From: Solirubrobacteraceae bacterium
Lineage (GTDB): Bacteria > Actinomycetota > Thermoleophilia > Solirubrobacterales > Solirubrobacteraceae
DNA length: 64,000 nucleotides
Direction: 5' to 3'
Assembly: GCA_025449845.1 (NCBI GenBank)
Contig: JANWIP010000005.1
Coordinates: 62,001 to 126,000 of the forward strand
The stretch's first letter is position 1. Each line of letters opens with the position of its first letter. The notes beneath the pieces were generated by a model. That model made no database searches. It was not told the DNA's origin and saw only the letters and a list, made by a program, of their open reading frames with translations. Shown in pieces: positions 33,734 through 42,532 of the stretch. Position numbers and translations under genes: made by a program.

Positions 33734-35143
33734 TTGAGCCGCTACACCGCCACCACCCCCGCGGATCTCGAAGCGATGCTCGACGCCATCGGCGTCGGCT
33801 CAGTGGGAGAGATCTTTGACCGGCAGATCCCCGCGCCCGTAAGGCTCGGGCGGCCGTTGGATCTGCCTGCGGGTCTGCCCGAGCAGGATGTCTATGAGCA
33901 CCTGCGCGCATTGGCGCAGCGCAATGTCAGCGCTGAGGATGAGTTGTGCTTCCTGGGGGCCGGGATGTACGACCACTACGTTCCAGCGCTCGTGGACATG
34001 CTGATGGAGCGCTCGGAGTTCCTCACGCCTTATACCCCCTACCAGCCGGAGATCTCACAGGGGGGGCTGCAGGTCATGTTCGAGTACCAGACGGCGATCT
34101 CCGAGCTGACCGCGCTGCCGGTCTCCAACGCCTCGGTGTATGAGGGGCCTTCGGCGGTCGCCTCGGCGGGGTATATGGCAAGGCTGCACAATGGGCGCGG
34201 CCGTTTCGTCGTCTCCGCTGGACTGCACCCGCACTCGATCGCGACGCTGCGCACCTATGCGCACGGGTTCGGCGTCGAGGTCATCGAGGTGCCGTTGCGT
34301 GAGGGTGTCACGGACATCGATGCGTGGGCGGCCGCAATCGACGAGGACACATCCGCCGCATTCTTTGCGCAGCCCAACTTCTACGGCGCCGTCGAGGATG
34401 CCGCCGCGCTGAGCGCCGCGGCCAAGACCGCCGCGGAGAAGGCACCCGTGGTCATCGCTCAGGTCGACCCGCTTACGCTGGGCATCCTTGCCCCGCCAGG
34501 CGACTGCGGTGTGGACGTCGCTGTAGGCGAGGGGCAGTCGCTTGGCAATCGCCTGGACTTCGGCGGACCCTCCTTTGGCTTCTTCGCCGCGCGCGAGGAG
34601 TTCCTGCGGCGCATGCCCGGGCGCATCGCGGGGGAAACCCGCGATGTCGATGGCCGCCGCGGCTTCGTGCTCACATTGCAGACCCGCGAGCAGCACATTC
34701 GCCGCGCCAAGGCCACCTCCAACATCTGCACCTCCCAGGCGCTCAATGCGCTTGCCGGGGTCGTCTATCTGTCCTGGCTCGGACGGCAGGGGATCGTCGA
34801 GCTGGGGGAGCTGCTGCTCGCGCGCACCCACTACGCCTTGCAAACGTTGACCGAACTGGAGGGCGTGGAGGCGCTGCACTCCTCCTCCTCCTCCTCTCAG
34901 CCCGTCGTCCGCGAGTTCGCCCTACGGCTCGACGCCGATGTCGCCGCAGTCAGAGAGCGCTGCGCCGAGCAGAGCATCAACCCGGGCGCGGATCTGTATG
35001 CCCTGACCGGGCGCGAGGAGGACCGTGGGGGGCTGCTGGTGGCCATCACCGAGCGTCGCACGCGCGCCGACATCGACCGGCTCGCCGACGTGCTGGGAGC
35101 CGCGGTGGCCAGCGAGCGCCAAAGTCAGGCGGTGGGGGCGTGA
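33734..35143 (+). CDS. gcvPA: Glycine dehydrogenase (decarboxylating) subunit 1
   Basis: First half of a split P protein, which decarboxylates glycine with PLP. RYTATTPADLEAML at the N-terminus, GAGMYDHYVPA, TPYTPYQPEISQG and the C-terminal region SNICTSQALNAL identify it. TTG start at 33734. 469 residues. The split P protein is the form found in Gram-positives and archaea. It overlaps gcvPB by four bases. Confidence 0.95.
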   Translation: MSRYTATTPADLEAMLDAIGVGSVGEIFDRQIPAPVRLGRPLDLPAGLPEQDVYEHLRALAQRNVSAEDELCFLGAGMYDHYVPALVDMLMERSEFLTPYTPYQPEISQGGLQVMFEYQTAISELTALPVSNASVYEGPSAVASAGYMARLHNGRGRFVVSAGLHPHSIATLRTYAHGFGVEVIEVPLREGVTDIDAWAAAIDEDTSAAFFAQPNFYGAVEDAAALSAAAKTAAEKAPVVIAQVDPLTLGILAPPGDCGVDVAVGEGQSLGNRLDFGGPSFGFFAAREEFLRRMPGRIAGETRDVDGRRGFVLTLQTREQHIRRAKATSNICTSQALNALAGVVYLSWLGRQGIVELGELLLARTHYALQTLTELEGVEALHSSSSSSQPVVREFALRLDADVAAVRERCAEQSINPGADLYALTGREEDRGGLLVAITERRTRADIDRLADVLGAAVASERQSQAVGA

Positions 35144-36681
35144 ACGCTGCCACGACCGCACCTCCCGCGGGTTCTGGGCTGAGCGAGACATCGCTACAGC
35201 GCGAACCTGCCGTGACCATCTTCGAGCGCGGTGCGCCCGGGCGCAGAGCCTTCCAGTGCCCCGCGCTGGACGTGCCCGCGGTGGATCCCCATGAGCTTCT
35301 GCCTGCCCACCTGCGTCGCTCGACGCCTCCCGCGTTGCCAGAAATCTCAGAGCCGGAGATCGTGCGCCACTACGTGCGTCTCTCCAAGCGCAACTTTGAC
35401 CTGGACTCGGGCTTCTACCCGCTTGGGTCCTGCACGATGAAGCACAATCCGCGCCTGCACGAGCGCGTTGCCGCGCTCCCCGGTCATGCTCGCCTGCATC
35501 CGCTGCAGGACCCGGCGCGGGCGCAGGGGGCACTTGAGCTGATGTGGAATCTGGAGCGCGCGCTGTCGGAGATCTCGGGCCTGCCGCACGTTTCGCTACA
35601 GCCCTCGGCCGGCTCGCATGGCGAGCTTGCCGGCGTGTTGCTGACTCGCGCCTACCACGAGTCTCGAGGCGAGACGCGCCACAAGGTGCTGACCCCTGAC
35701 ACCTCCCACGGCACCAACCCAGCCACCGTCACGATGGCCGGCTTTGAGGTTGTCGCCCTGGCCACCAATCCCGACGGTGGCATCGATCTGGATGATCTGC
35801 GCACAAAGGCCGACAGCGACGTGGCCTGCCTGATGCTCACCAACCCCAACACCTTGGGGCTGTTCGATCCCAACATCGTCGAGATCGCCGAGATCGTGCA
35901 CGGCGTCGGGGCCACGCTCTATTACGACGGCGCCAACCTCAACGCGATCATGGGGCTATCCCGGCCGGGCGACATGGGTTTTGACATCGTGCACTTCAAC
36001 CTGCACAAGTCCTTCACCCAGCCTCACGGTGGCGGCGGCCCCGGGTCTGGACCAATCGCGGTCTCCGAGCGCATCGCGCCATACCTGCCGGTTCCGACCG
36101 TTACGCGCGACGAAGATGGCCACTTTAACCTCGACCACGAGCGCTCGCAGTCGATCGGGCGACTGCGCGGCTTCCAGGGTAACTACGGCTGCTTCGTGCG
36201 CTCCTACGCCTATATCTGCTCGCTCGGTGCCGAGGGTCTGAAGGACGCCTCGGAGACCGCCGTGCTCAACGCCAACTATCTGCTGGCGCGCCTGAAGAAT
36301 ACGACCCACCCGCCCGTGGCCGAGTATCTGCCGCTGGCCTACGGCAAGCTCTGTCTGCACGAGTTTGTTCTGTCCGGCGGCCCGATGAAGCGCGAGCTGG
36401 GGTTGAAGACGCTGGATCTCGCCAAGCGCCTGCTTGACCACGGCTTTCATCCGCCCACGGTCTACTTCCCGCTGCTCGTGGATGAGGCGCTGATGGTGGA
36501 GCCCACCGAGACCGAGACACGCGAGACGCTCGACGCCTTCGCCGATGCCATCGCCGCGATCCTGAGCGAGGCCGCTGATGATCCAGAGATCGCCCGCAAC
36601 GCTCCCTACACGACGCCGGTACGGCGTCTGGACGAGGTTGCGGCGGCCAAGCACCCTGTGATTCGCCAGGCGCTCTCATGA
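35140..36681 (+). CDS. gcvPB: Glycine dehydrogenase (decarboxylating) subunit 2
   Basis: Second half of the P protein, carrying the PLP site. FYPLGSCTMKHNPR near residue 88 and DIVHFNLHKSFTQPHGGGGPGSGP with the PLP lysine are diagnostic. The frame stays open far upstream inside gcvPA, but the real start is GTG 35140 overlapping the gcvPA stop, giving 513 residues. The lipoamide dehydrogenase (L protein) is not in the window. Confidence 0.95.
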   Translation: MNAATTAPPAGSGLSETSLQREPAVTIFERGAPGRRAFQCPALDVPAVDPHELLPAHLRRSTPPALPEISEPEIVRHYVRLSKRNFDLDSGFYPLGSCTMKHNPRLHERVAALPGHARLHPLQDPARAQGALELMWNLERALSEISGLPHVSLQPSAGSHGELAGVLLTRAYHESRGETRHKVLTPDTSHGTNPATVTMAGFEVVALATNPDGGIDLDDLRTKADSDVACLMLTNPNTLGLFDPNIVEIAEIVHGVGATLYYDGANLNAIMGLSRPGDMGFDIVHFNLHKSFTQPHGGGGPGSGPIAVSERIAPYLPVPTVTRDEDGHFNLDHERSQSIGRLRGFQGNYGCFVRSYAYICSLGAEGLKDASETAVLNANYLLARLKNTTHPPVAEYLPLAYGKLCLHEFVLSGGPMKRELGLKTLDLAKRLLDHGFHPPTVYFPLLVDEALMVEPTETETRETLDAFADAIAAILSEAADDPEIARNAPYTTPVRRLDEVAAAKHPVIRQALS

Positions 36682-36779
36682 ACGTGCATGGCGGCGCTGG
36701 ATCGGCGTCCTCGCTCGCTCATGTGCACAGCACATTTCGCTCGCTGCGTCCTTGCCCAGCTTGCCCTGCACGTCCATGA
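36678..36779 (+). CDS. Possible 33-codon small ORF bridging gcvPB and trpS
   Basis: An ATG overlapping the gcvPB stop (ATGA at 36678) opens a 33-codon frame that ends exactly in an ATGA overlap with the trpS start at 36776. It begins MNVHGGAGSAS, much like the N-terminus of rpe (MNTEGGAGSAY), because both contain repeat B. The double overlap suggests a coupling peptide or a chance product of the repeat. No recognised domain; low confidence as a protein. Confidence 0.3.
   Translation: MNVHGGAGSASSLAHVHSTFRSLRPCPACPARP
36690..36714 (+). repeat. Short repeat B, copy 1
   Basis: 25 bases starting GGCGGCGCTGGATC that differ at three positions from the copy at 55715. Both stand 12 bases after an ATGAAC whose ATG overlaps the preceding stop. 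Next to this copy is a perfect palindrome ATGTGC-ACA-GCACAT (36721-36735) flanked on both sides by TCGCTCGCT. Confidence 0.5.
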
Positions 36780-37798
36780 CGCCGATGCGCATCTTCTCCG
36801 GCATTCAGCCCACCGGCAGCAAGCACCTGGGCAACTACATCGGGGCGATCGCGCAGTATGTCGAGGGTCAGGATCGGGGCGAGGCGCTGTATTGCCTCGT
36901 GGACCTGCACGCCACCACCTTGCCCTATGAGCCCGTCGAGCTGCGGCGCAGCCTGTACGACCTCACAGCACTGCTGCTCGCCGCCGGCGTCGATCCTGAG
37001 CGCTGCATTCTCTTCCGCCAGGGGGACGTGCAGGAGCACACTGAGCTGTGCTGGCTGTTGTGCTCGGTCACCGAGCTGGGCCGCCTACAGCGCATGCATC
37101 AGTTCCGCGACAAGTCCCTCGCTCAGCGCGAGCTGGTGTCGGCGGGGCTGCTCCTGTACCCCGTATTGCAGGCCGCCGATGTGCTGGCCTATCGCGCGCA
37201 TGAGGTGCCTGTTGGCGAGGATCAGCGCGAGCACCTGGAGCTGATGCGCGACGTTGCGCGCCGCTTCAATGCGCGCTTCGGCGAAGGCCAGGAGGTACTC
37301 GTTGTGCCCGAGCACCGCATTCCAACGGTGGGCGCGCGCATCATGGATCTGCAGGCTCCCGAGCGCAAGATGTCGACTACGGGCGGCACCGAGCAGGGCA
37401 CCGTGCTCGTGCTCGATCCTCCCGCCGCGATTGAGAAGAAGTTCAAGAGCGCCGTCACCGACTCGGGCAGTGAGATCAAGCGCGACCCGCAGAAGCCCGG
37501 GATCTCCAATCTGATCGACATCCTCGCGGCCGTGCGTGGTGTGGGGACTGAGGCGATCGAAATGGAGTTCTCCTCCGCGCGCTACGGCGAATTCAAGCTG
37601 GCCGTAGCGGCCGCTGTTGTCGAGCGCCTACAGCCTGTGCGTGAGCGCTATGAGCTACTGCGCGCGGATGAGCCCGAGCTTGAGCGCATCCTCGCGCAGG
37701 GGGCTGAGAAGGCCCGGGAGATCGCCTCACAAACGCTCATCGATGTGCGCCATCACATGGGCGTTGGGCCGCCCCGTCGGGTCCAGCCGCTACCTTGA
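36776..37798 (+). CDS. trpS: Tryptophanyl-tRNA synthetase
   Basis: Class I synthetase charging tRNA-Trp. The N-terminal FSGIQPTGSKHLGNYIGAI corresponds to the HIGH region, and ERKMSTTGG is a KMSKS variant. 340 residues from ATG 36776; ATG 36785 is equally possible, and neither has a good ribosome site, suggesting coupled translation from upstream. It lies between gcv genes and scpA without functional link. Confidence 0.94.
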   Translation: MTPMRIFSGIQPTGSKHLGNYIGAIAQYVEGQDRGEALYCLVDLHATTLPYEPVELRRSLYDLTALLLAAGVDPERCILFRQGDVQEHTELCWLLCSVTELGRLQRMHQFRDKSLAQRELVSAGLLLYPVLQAADVLAYRAHEVPVGEDQREHLELMRDVARRFNARFGEGQEVLVVPEHRIPTVGARIMDLQAPERKMSTTGGTEQGTVLVLDPPAAIEKKFKSAVTDSGSEIKRDPQKPGISNLIDILAAVRGVGTEAIEMEFSSARYGEFKLAVAAAVVERLQPVRERYELLRADEPELERILAQGAEKAREIASQTLIDVRHHMGVGPPRRVQPLP

Positions 37799-37803
37799 GC
37801 GCC

Positions 37804-38547
37804 ATGAGCATCGCCTCCCTGGACCTCGACCTCGATGTCTTCACCGGCCCTTTTGACCTGCTCCTCACGCTCGTGCTGCGCGAGGAGATCGACCTCTTCG
37901 AGCTGCAACTCGCGGATGTCGTGCTCGCCTATCTCGACCATCTGGAGTCCTCTGGCCAGCTCGATCTGGAGAGCGCCACCGAGTTCATCGTGCTCATCGC
38001 CGCGCTGCTCGAGCTCAAGTCGCGGCTGCTGCTCTCCGGTGAGGACGAGGAGCTGCTTGACATCGAACCGGATGAGGCCGCCGAGGAGCTGCTGGCCAGG
38101 ATGCTCGACGCACGCCGCTACCGTGCCGCCGCCACCCACCTGCGCGAGCTATTCGACGCCGAGGACGGCGTGCGCTTCCGCTCGGCTCCCTTGCCAGCGC
38201 ACCTGCGTCGCACCACCGCCGAGCCCACCGACGGCTCACAGGACCCTGCTGTGCTGGGCGAATCGATCGGGCGCCTGCTGCACATGCCGCCTGCCATCAG
38301 CCTGCGCCATATTCTTGTGCCCCGTGTCAGCGTCGCCGAGCGCCTCACCCACCTGCGGGGCCTGCTGCACCGCGGAGGCTTCACCTTTGATGAGGCCGTC
38401 ACGGGGGCTGACCGCATGACCGTCGCCGTCACCGTCTTCGCGCTCTTGGAGCTCTACCGGCGCGGCGAAGCGCGCTGGGACCAGGCTGAGAACTTCGGCG
38501 ACATCTCGGTGCACGCTATCTCCGAGCCGCTGAGGATCGCCGGGTGA
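37804..38547 (+). CDS. scpA: Segregation and condensation protein A
   Basis: Kleisin subunit of the SMC condensin complex. N-terminal DVFTGPFDLLLTLVLREEIDLFELQLADVV and EFIVLIAALLELKSRLLL are family hallmarks; the C-terminal winged helix ends VTVFALLELYRRGEA. 247 residues from ATG 37804; a TTG at 37795 overlaps the trpS stop and may be used instead. Overlaps scpB by four bases. Confidence 0.94.
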   Translation: MSIASLDLDLDVFTGPFDLLLTLVLREEIDLFELQLADVVLAYLDHLESSGQLDLESATEFIVLIAALLELKSRLLLSGEDEELLDIEPDEAAEELLARMLDARRYRAAATHLRELFDAEDGVRFRSAPLPAHLRRTTAEPTDGSQDPAVLGESIGRLLHMPPAISLRHILVPRVSVAERLTHLRGLLHRGGFTFDEAVTGADRMTVAVTVFALLELYRRGEARWDQAENFGDISVHAISEPLRIAG

Positions 38548-39146
38548 CCGATACCGCAGAGCTCGCACACACGATCGAGGCCCTGCTGTTTCTCTCCACG
38601 GATCCCCTGAGCCCACGCGAGCTGGGCGACGCCACCGAGGCCGGCGAGGAGGAGGTTGCCGCGGCCCTGGCGCAGCTGGCGGAGGAGTACGCGCCTGGCC
38701 GCCGGGGCCTGCGCCTGCGCGAGCTGGCCGGTGGCTACACCTTCGCCACCGACCCCGCCAGTGAGGATGCCGCGCGCCGGCTATTCAGCCGCCCTCGTGC
38801 TTTCACGCTCACTCCGGCCCAAGCCGAGACGCTCGCGATCGTCGCCTACCTGCAGCCGATCTCGCGCCCGGAGATAACTCGCATTCGCGGTGTCAGCGCA
38901 GATTCCGCCGCAACCACGCTGCTTGAGCGGGGCCTTATCGAGGAGTCAGGCCGTTCTCAGTTTGGGGCCGTCCTCTACCGCACCGGCACGCTCTTTCTCA
39001 AGCTTTTCGGTCTGCGCTCGCTCGATGATCTACCCGACGTTGCCCAGTGGGACCCCACGCCTGAGGAGCAGGCCGAGCTGCGCGACCGCCTGTTACGCGC
39101 GGGCGAGGCCCGCGCCGGGGGCGGGCCGGGAGGCGTTGAGGGGTAG
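38544..39146 (+). CDS. scpB: Segregation and condensation protein B
   Basis: Winged-helix partner of ScpA in the SMC complex. EALLFLSTDPLSPREL at the N-terminus and ETLAIVAYLQPISRPEITRIRGVSAD plus RGLIEESGR in the second winged helix. GTG start. 200 residues. The downstream gap of 224 bases includes an AT-rich stretch (about 39240-39320) unlike the coding regions. Confidence 0.94.
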   Translation: MTDTAELAHTIEALLFLSTDPLSPRELGDATEAGEEEVAAALAQLAEEYAPGRRGLRLRELAGGYTFATDPASEDAARRLFSRPRAFTLTPAQAETLAIVAYLQPISRPEITRIRGVSADSAATTLLERGLIEESGRSQFGAVLYRTGTLFLKLFGLRSLDDLPDVAQWDPTPEEQAELRDRLLRAGEARAGGGPGGVEG

Positions 39147-39370
39147 TACGGGCGGGGGCCGGGCGTTTCGCAAGCTCAGCCGGACGGTGAGAAGCTCATT
39201 CCGGGCGTGCTTGTCGCTGGCGCGATCCCCGACTGCAAGAGATACAGATGCGCTCTAATAACAAAATAGTTTAAGAAGTTGAAATGAGTGCTTGATTGAT
39301 CTAAGGTGGGGATAGTCTGATCACCGAGCTGACGCCGGCCCCGCTGATTGATAGGATTCCAACTCTCATA

Positions 39371-40246
39371 ATGCCCATGGCCGTTCTAGATCTTCAGAGC
39401 AAGTCGCTGCCAGGGCTCGATCCGGCGGCATTTCACGAGCGCGGATACACGCTCGTCAGAGGACTGTTTGAGGCCGAGGAGGTTGAGCGACTCAGGAGCC
39501 GGGTGACCGAGACCTTTGCTGAGATGGAACAGCAGGGTCGCGTTGGGGGCGACTCGGCCACAGAGGGCACGATCAAGGGAATGGATGGCGATTTGCTCAG
39601 CATCCCATCGCTGCGCGATGTCCTGCTCGATCCGCGCATATTGAAAACAGTGGGTGAGTTGCTCGGGGGCGCGCCCGTCTATTTCGGCGACAGCAGCGTT
39701 CGCATCGGCGTCAACGGTATGCGGGCCTGGCACCGCGACAACGTCGATCGCAGGAAGTGGCGCTGGGGGCCCGATTGGCACGGTTCCTACCCGTTACTTC
39801 GCTGTGGCCTCTACCTTCAGGATCACTCGCGTCATAGCGGCGGACTTGCATTGCGTCCGCGCTCGCACGACGCCAAGTATCTGCTCCCCACACTGCCGAA
39901 GCTCGTCGGATCAAAAGCGGGAGATCTCGTTGTATGGAACCTGCGCACGCTTCACTCCGGCGAGGTGGTGCGTATGCGGGGACTGCCCACGCTTCCACTC
40001 AGCCCGCGATTGCAGTCGCGACTGCCCACGCGCATGCGCGTGCCCTATGAGAAGGAGCGGATCGTTCTGTTCATGGGATTCGCTCTACCCGATAGGCATC
40101 TGGACAACTATCTTGCGTATCTGAAGACCCGCGACTATATGCGGGGGTCCTGGTCCCACTCCCGGTTTGGCCCGGAGGTATGGGAACAGGCCGAAAAGGC
40201 AGGGCTGCGCATGCTGCGGCCCTTACCTGCCTACGGCACGCCCTAA
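39371..40246 (+). CDS. Phytanoyl-CoA dioxygenase-like Fe(II)/2-oxoglutarate oxygenase
   Basis: A 291-residue non-haem iron oxygenase of the PhyH type. The iron ligands are visible: His121 and Asp123 (MRAWHRDNVD) and distal His195 (LRTLHSGEVV), with DHSRHSGGLALRPRSHD between. Bacterial members hydroxylate diverse small molecules; the substrate cannot be told. It is preceded by the AT-rich gap and is convergent with rlmN (4-base overlap), and has no metabolic link with its neighbours, so it may be an insertion. Confidence 0.78.
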   Translation: MPMAVLDLQSKSLPGLDPAAFHERGYTLVRGLFEAEEVERLRSRVTETFAEMEQQGRVGGDSATEGTIKGMDGDLLSIPSLRDVLLDPRILKTVGELLGGAPVYFGDSSVRIGVNGMRAWHRDNVDRRKWRWGPDWHGSYPLLRCGLYLQDHSRHSGGLALRPRSHDAKYLLPTLPKLVGSKAGDLVVWNLRTLHSGEVVRMRGLPTLPLSPRLQSRLPTRMRVPYEKERIVLFMGFALPDRHLDNYLAYLKTRDYMRGSWSHSRFGPEVWEQAEKAGLRMLRPLPAYGTP

Positions 40247-41310
40247 GAGACCCCGGTCGCGGCCCCCGGCGCTGAGCTCTCCGGCGCCGAGCGCTCGTTT
40301 CTGGCTGCCAGCTGGCCGCAGGCAGCGTCGATGTCACGCCCGCGCGTCAGGCGCACCGTCGCGTCCACGCCATGCTTCTCAAGCGCCGTCCGAAACGCCG
40401 CGATCGACTCGCGGCTCGATCCGCCAAATGGTGAATCCGTCGGGTTGTAGGGGATCAAGTTGACCTTAAACACCTTCGGATCGTCGCGCTCGACAGGGGC
40501 CAGCAACCGCGCCAGCGCCAGCGCCTGCTCATAGCGATCATTCACGCCCGCCAACATCACATACTCCACGAACACTCGTCTGCGCTTGCGCGCATAGAAC
40601 TCTCGACCGGCCTTGACCACATCCGCCAGCGGATAGCGTTCGTTTACCGGCATCAGCTCCGAGCGAAGCACGTCTTCAGGCGCATGTAGCGACAGCGCCA
40701 GGCGCAGCGGCATCGGGCACTCCGCGAGGCGTTCGATGCCCGGGATCCAACCCACCGTTGAGATCGTCGTGTGCCGATGGCTGATGCCGATATCCGGCAG
40801 GCGCTCACACGCCGCCAAGACGTTATCCAGATTCAACATCGGCTCACCCATGCCCATGAACACGCAGTGATCTACAGGCTCCATCCGCCTGAAATGAAGC
40901 GCCTGATCGAGGATCTCCGACGTCGTCAGGTTGCGCCCGAACTTCATCGATCCCGTCGCGCAGAAGCTGCATGTCAGCGGACACCCCGACTGTGAAGACA
41001 CGCAGATCGAGCGCCTGCCGGTTGCCCCCGAGGAGGAGTCCCGGTAGCGCATCAGCACCGTCTCAAGCGGCCGGCCGTCGCCAGTCTCGAAGAGCGCCTT
41101 GATCGTTCCATCCCGCGCCTTCGCTTCTCCCCGCACCTGGAGGCTTGACAGTGGCAACTCCTGCTCCAGACGCTCCCGCAGTCCCGCGGGCACATTCGTC
41201 ATCTGCGCATACCCACCTACGCCCTTCGCCACCCACTCCCATACCTGTCGGGCGCGAAACGGGGGCTCGCCATTTGCGGCGAGGGTCTCTTCGAGTAGCT
41301 GGAGGTCCAT
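40243..41310 (-). CDS. rlmN: 23S rRNA (adenine2503-C2)-methyltransferase
   Basis: Radical SAM enzyme methylating A2503 of 23S rRNA and A37 of some tRNAs. The CxxxCxxC cluster is Cys110, Cys114, Cys117 (GCPLTCSFCATG), followed by GFGR-like KFGRNLTTSEI, GMGEPMLN and VSTVGWIPGI-like steps; a Cys near residue 340 fits the methyl-carrying residue. 355 residues. It is transcribed opposite to rluB. Confidence 0.94.
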   Translation of the reverse strand: MDLQLLEETLAANGEPPFRARQVWEWVAKGVGGYAQMTNVPAGLRERLEQELPLSSLQVRGEAKARDGTIKALFETGDGRPLETVLMRYRDSSSGATGRRSICVSSQSGCPLTCSFCATGSMKFGRNLTTSEILDQALHFRRMEPVDHCVFMGMGEPMLNLDNVLAACERLPDIGISHRHTTISTVGWIPGIERLAECPMPLRLALSLHAPEDVLRSELMPVNERYPLADVVKAGREFYARKRRRVFVEYVMLAGVNDRYEQALALARLLAPVERDDPKVFKVNLIPYNPTDSPFGGSSRESIAAFRTALEKHGVDATVRLTRGRDIDAACGQLAARNERSAPESSAPGAATGVS

Positions 41311-41331
41311 CTACCCCTATGGTTGCAGCCC

Positions 41332-42048
41332 ATGCGTCTGGCCAAGTACCTCGCCCATGCCGGCGTCGCCTCGCGCCGCGCTGCCGAGACGATGATTGCC
41401 GCTGGGCGGGTGCGGGTCGACGGGGAGTTGGTGCGCGATCCCGCCCGCGACGTGGGGGAGGAGAATCGAGTCAAGGTGGACGGCCAGGTGCTGGCCGGGG
41501 TGGAGACGCGTGTGGTCTACGTTGTGAACAAGCCGGTGGGGGTTCTCTCGACCGCGCACGACACGCATGGTCGCCCGACGGTCGTGGAACTGGTGGGGGA
41601 GGAGCGACGGCTGTACCCAGTGGGACGGCTGGACGGCGACTCCAGTGGGTTGATCCTGCTCACCAATGACGGCGAGCTAGCCAATCGCTTGACACATCCA
41701 CGCTATGGAGTGGCCAAGACCTACCGCGCGCGGGTGGGAGGGGGCTCAGTGGGGGAGCGCGCGCTGCAGGCCCTGCGTGCCGGCGTGCAGTTGGCAGATG
41801 GCAAGACATCCCCCGCGCAGGTCCGCCGCGTGCGCGGCGATTTGCTCGAGTTCACGATCCGCGAAGGGCGCAACCGGCAGGTGCGGCGCATGTGCGAGGC
41901 CGTCGGACATCCGGTGCTCGCGTTGGAGCGCGTGCGCCTGGGGCCGGTGCGGCTGGGGGATCTGAAGGCCGGGGCATCTCGGCGGCTCTCAAAGGTGGAG
42001 ATCGCCAAGCTGCGAGACAGCGGCACCGATGCCGGGGACCCGCCATGA
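41332..42048 (+). CDS. rluB: 23S rRNA pseudouridine synthase, RsuA/RluB family
   Basis: N-terminal S4 RNA-binding domain (residues 1-60, MRLAKYLAHAGVASRRAAETMI) and the catalytic block GRLDGDSSGLILLTNDG with Asp101. REGRNRQVRRMCEAVGHPV is the C-terminal signature. ATG 41332 is preferred to the TTG at 41323. 238 residues. Often adjacent to scpB in other bacteria, here separated from it by two genes. Overlaps aroH by four bases. Confidence 0.92.
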   Translation: MRLAKYLAHAGVASRRAAETMIAAGRVRVDGELVRDPARDVGEENRVKVDGQVLAGVETRVVYVVNKPVGVLSTAHDTHGRPTVVELVGEERRLYPVGRLDGDSSGLILLTNDGELANRLTHPRYGVAKTYRARVGGGSVGERALQALRAGVQLADGKTSPAQVRRVRGDLLEFTIREGRNRQVRRMCEAVGHPVLALERVRLGPVRLGDLKAGASRRLSKVEIAKLRDSGTDAGDPP

Positions 42049-42428
42049 CAGAATCGCTCCCCATGCGCCTCTTTGCCCTGCGCGGTGCCGTCAGCGTCGT
42101 GCGCAATGACGCCCAAGACATCCTCGATGCCACCACCGAGTTGATGCAGGCGATCATGGACCGCAACACGCTCTCGCCCGAGAACGTCGTCAGCTGCATC
42201 TTCACGGCTACCAACGACCTCAACGCCGAGTTCCCAGCTGTTGCGGCGCGCGCGCTGGGCTTTGACCGTGTGCCGCTTCTGTGCGCCCGGGAGATTCCCG
42301 TGCCCCGCGCCCTCCCACGCGTGATCCGCGTCCTGATCCACTACTACGCCGATGACGCTCATGAGGCCAAGCATGTCTATCTGGGCGAGGCCGCCGCGCT
42401 GCGTACCGACCTTGAGTCGGCCCAGTAG
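42045..42428 (+). CDS. aroH: Chorismate mutase, AroH class
   Basis: Monofunctional trimeric chorismate mutase, converting chorismate to prephenate toward Phe and Tyr. LRGAVSVVRNDAQDI, FTATNDLNAEFPAVAARALG, and the active-site Arg and Tyr region RVIRVLIHYY and HVYLGEA match the Bacillus AroH class. 127 residues. ATG overlaps the rluB stop (ATGA). It starts a set of aromatic pathway genes that continues after the next gene. Confidence 0.93.
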   Translation: MTESLPMRLFALRGAVSVVRNDAQDILDATTELMQAIMDRNTLSPENVVSCIFTATNDLNAEFPAVAARALGFDRVPLLCAREIPVPRALPRVIRVLIHYYADDAHEAKHVYLGEAAALRTDLESAQ

Positions 42429-42532
42429 CCGACCTGTCCTGTCCCAGCTTTCGTGACCTGTCCTGCCGCGCTTGGGCGACCCATCCGTGTCCTCGCCTTC
42501 AGATCGTTGGCCTCGTCCGCAACAATAAGCCC

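Noticed and set aside
34324..35139. Long N-terminal extension of gcvPB inside gcvPA
   Set aside because: Arg-rich out-of-frame reading of gcvPA; homology begins only after GTG 35140.
42431..42465. Direct repeat GACCTGTCCTG before hisC as an operator
   Set aside because: Two imperfectly extended copies 24 bases apart in a short gap; no palindrome or promoter alignment supports a regulatory role.
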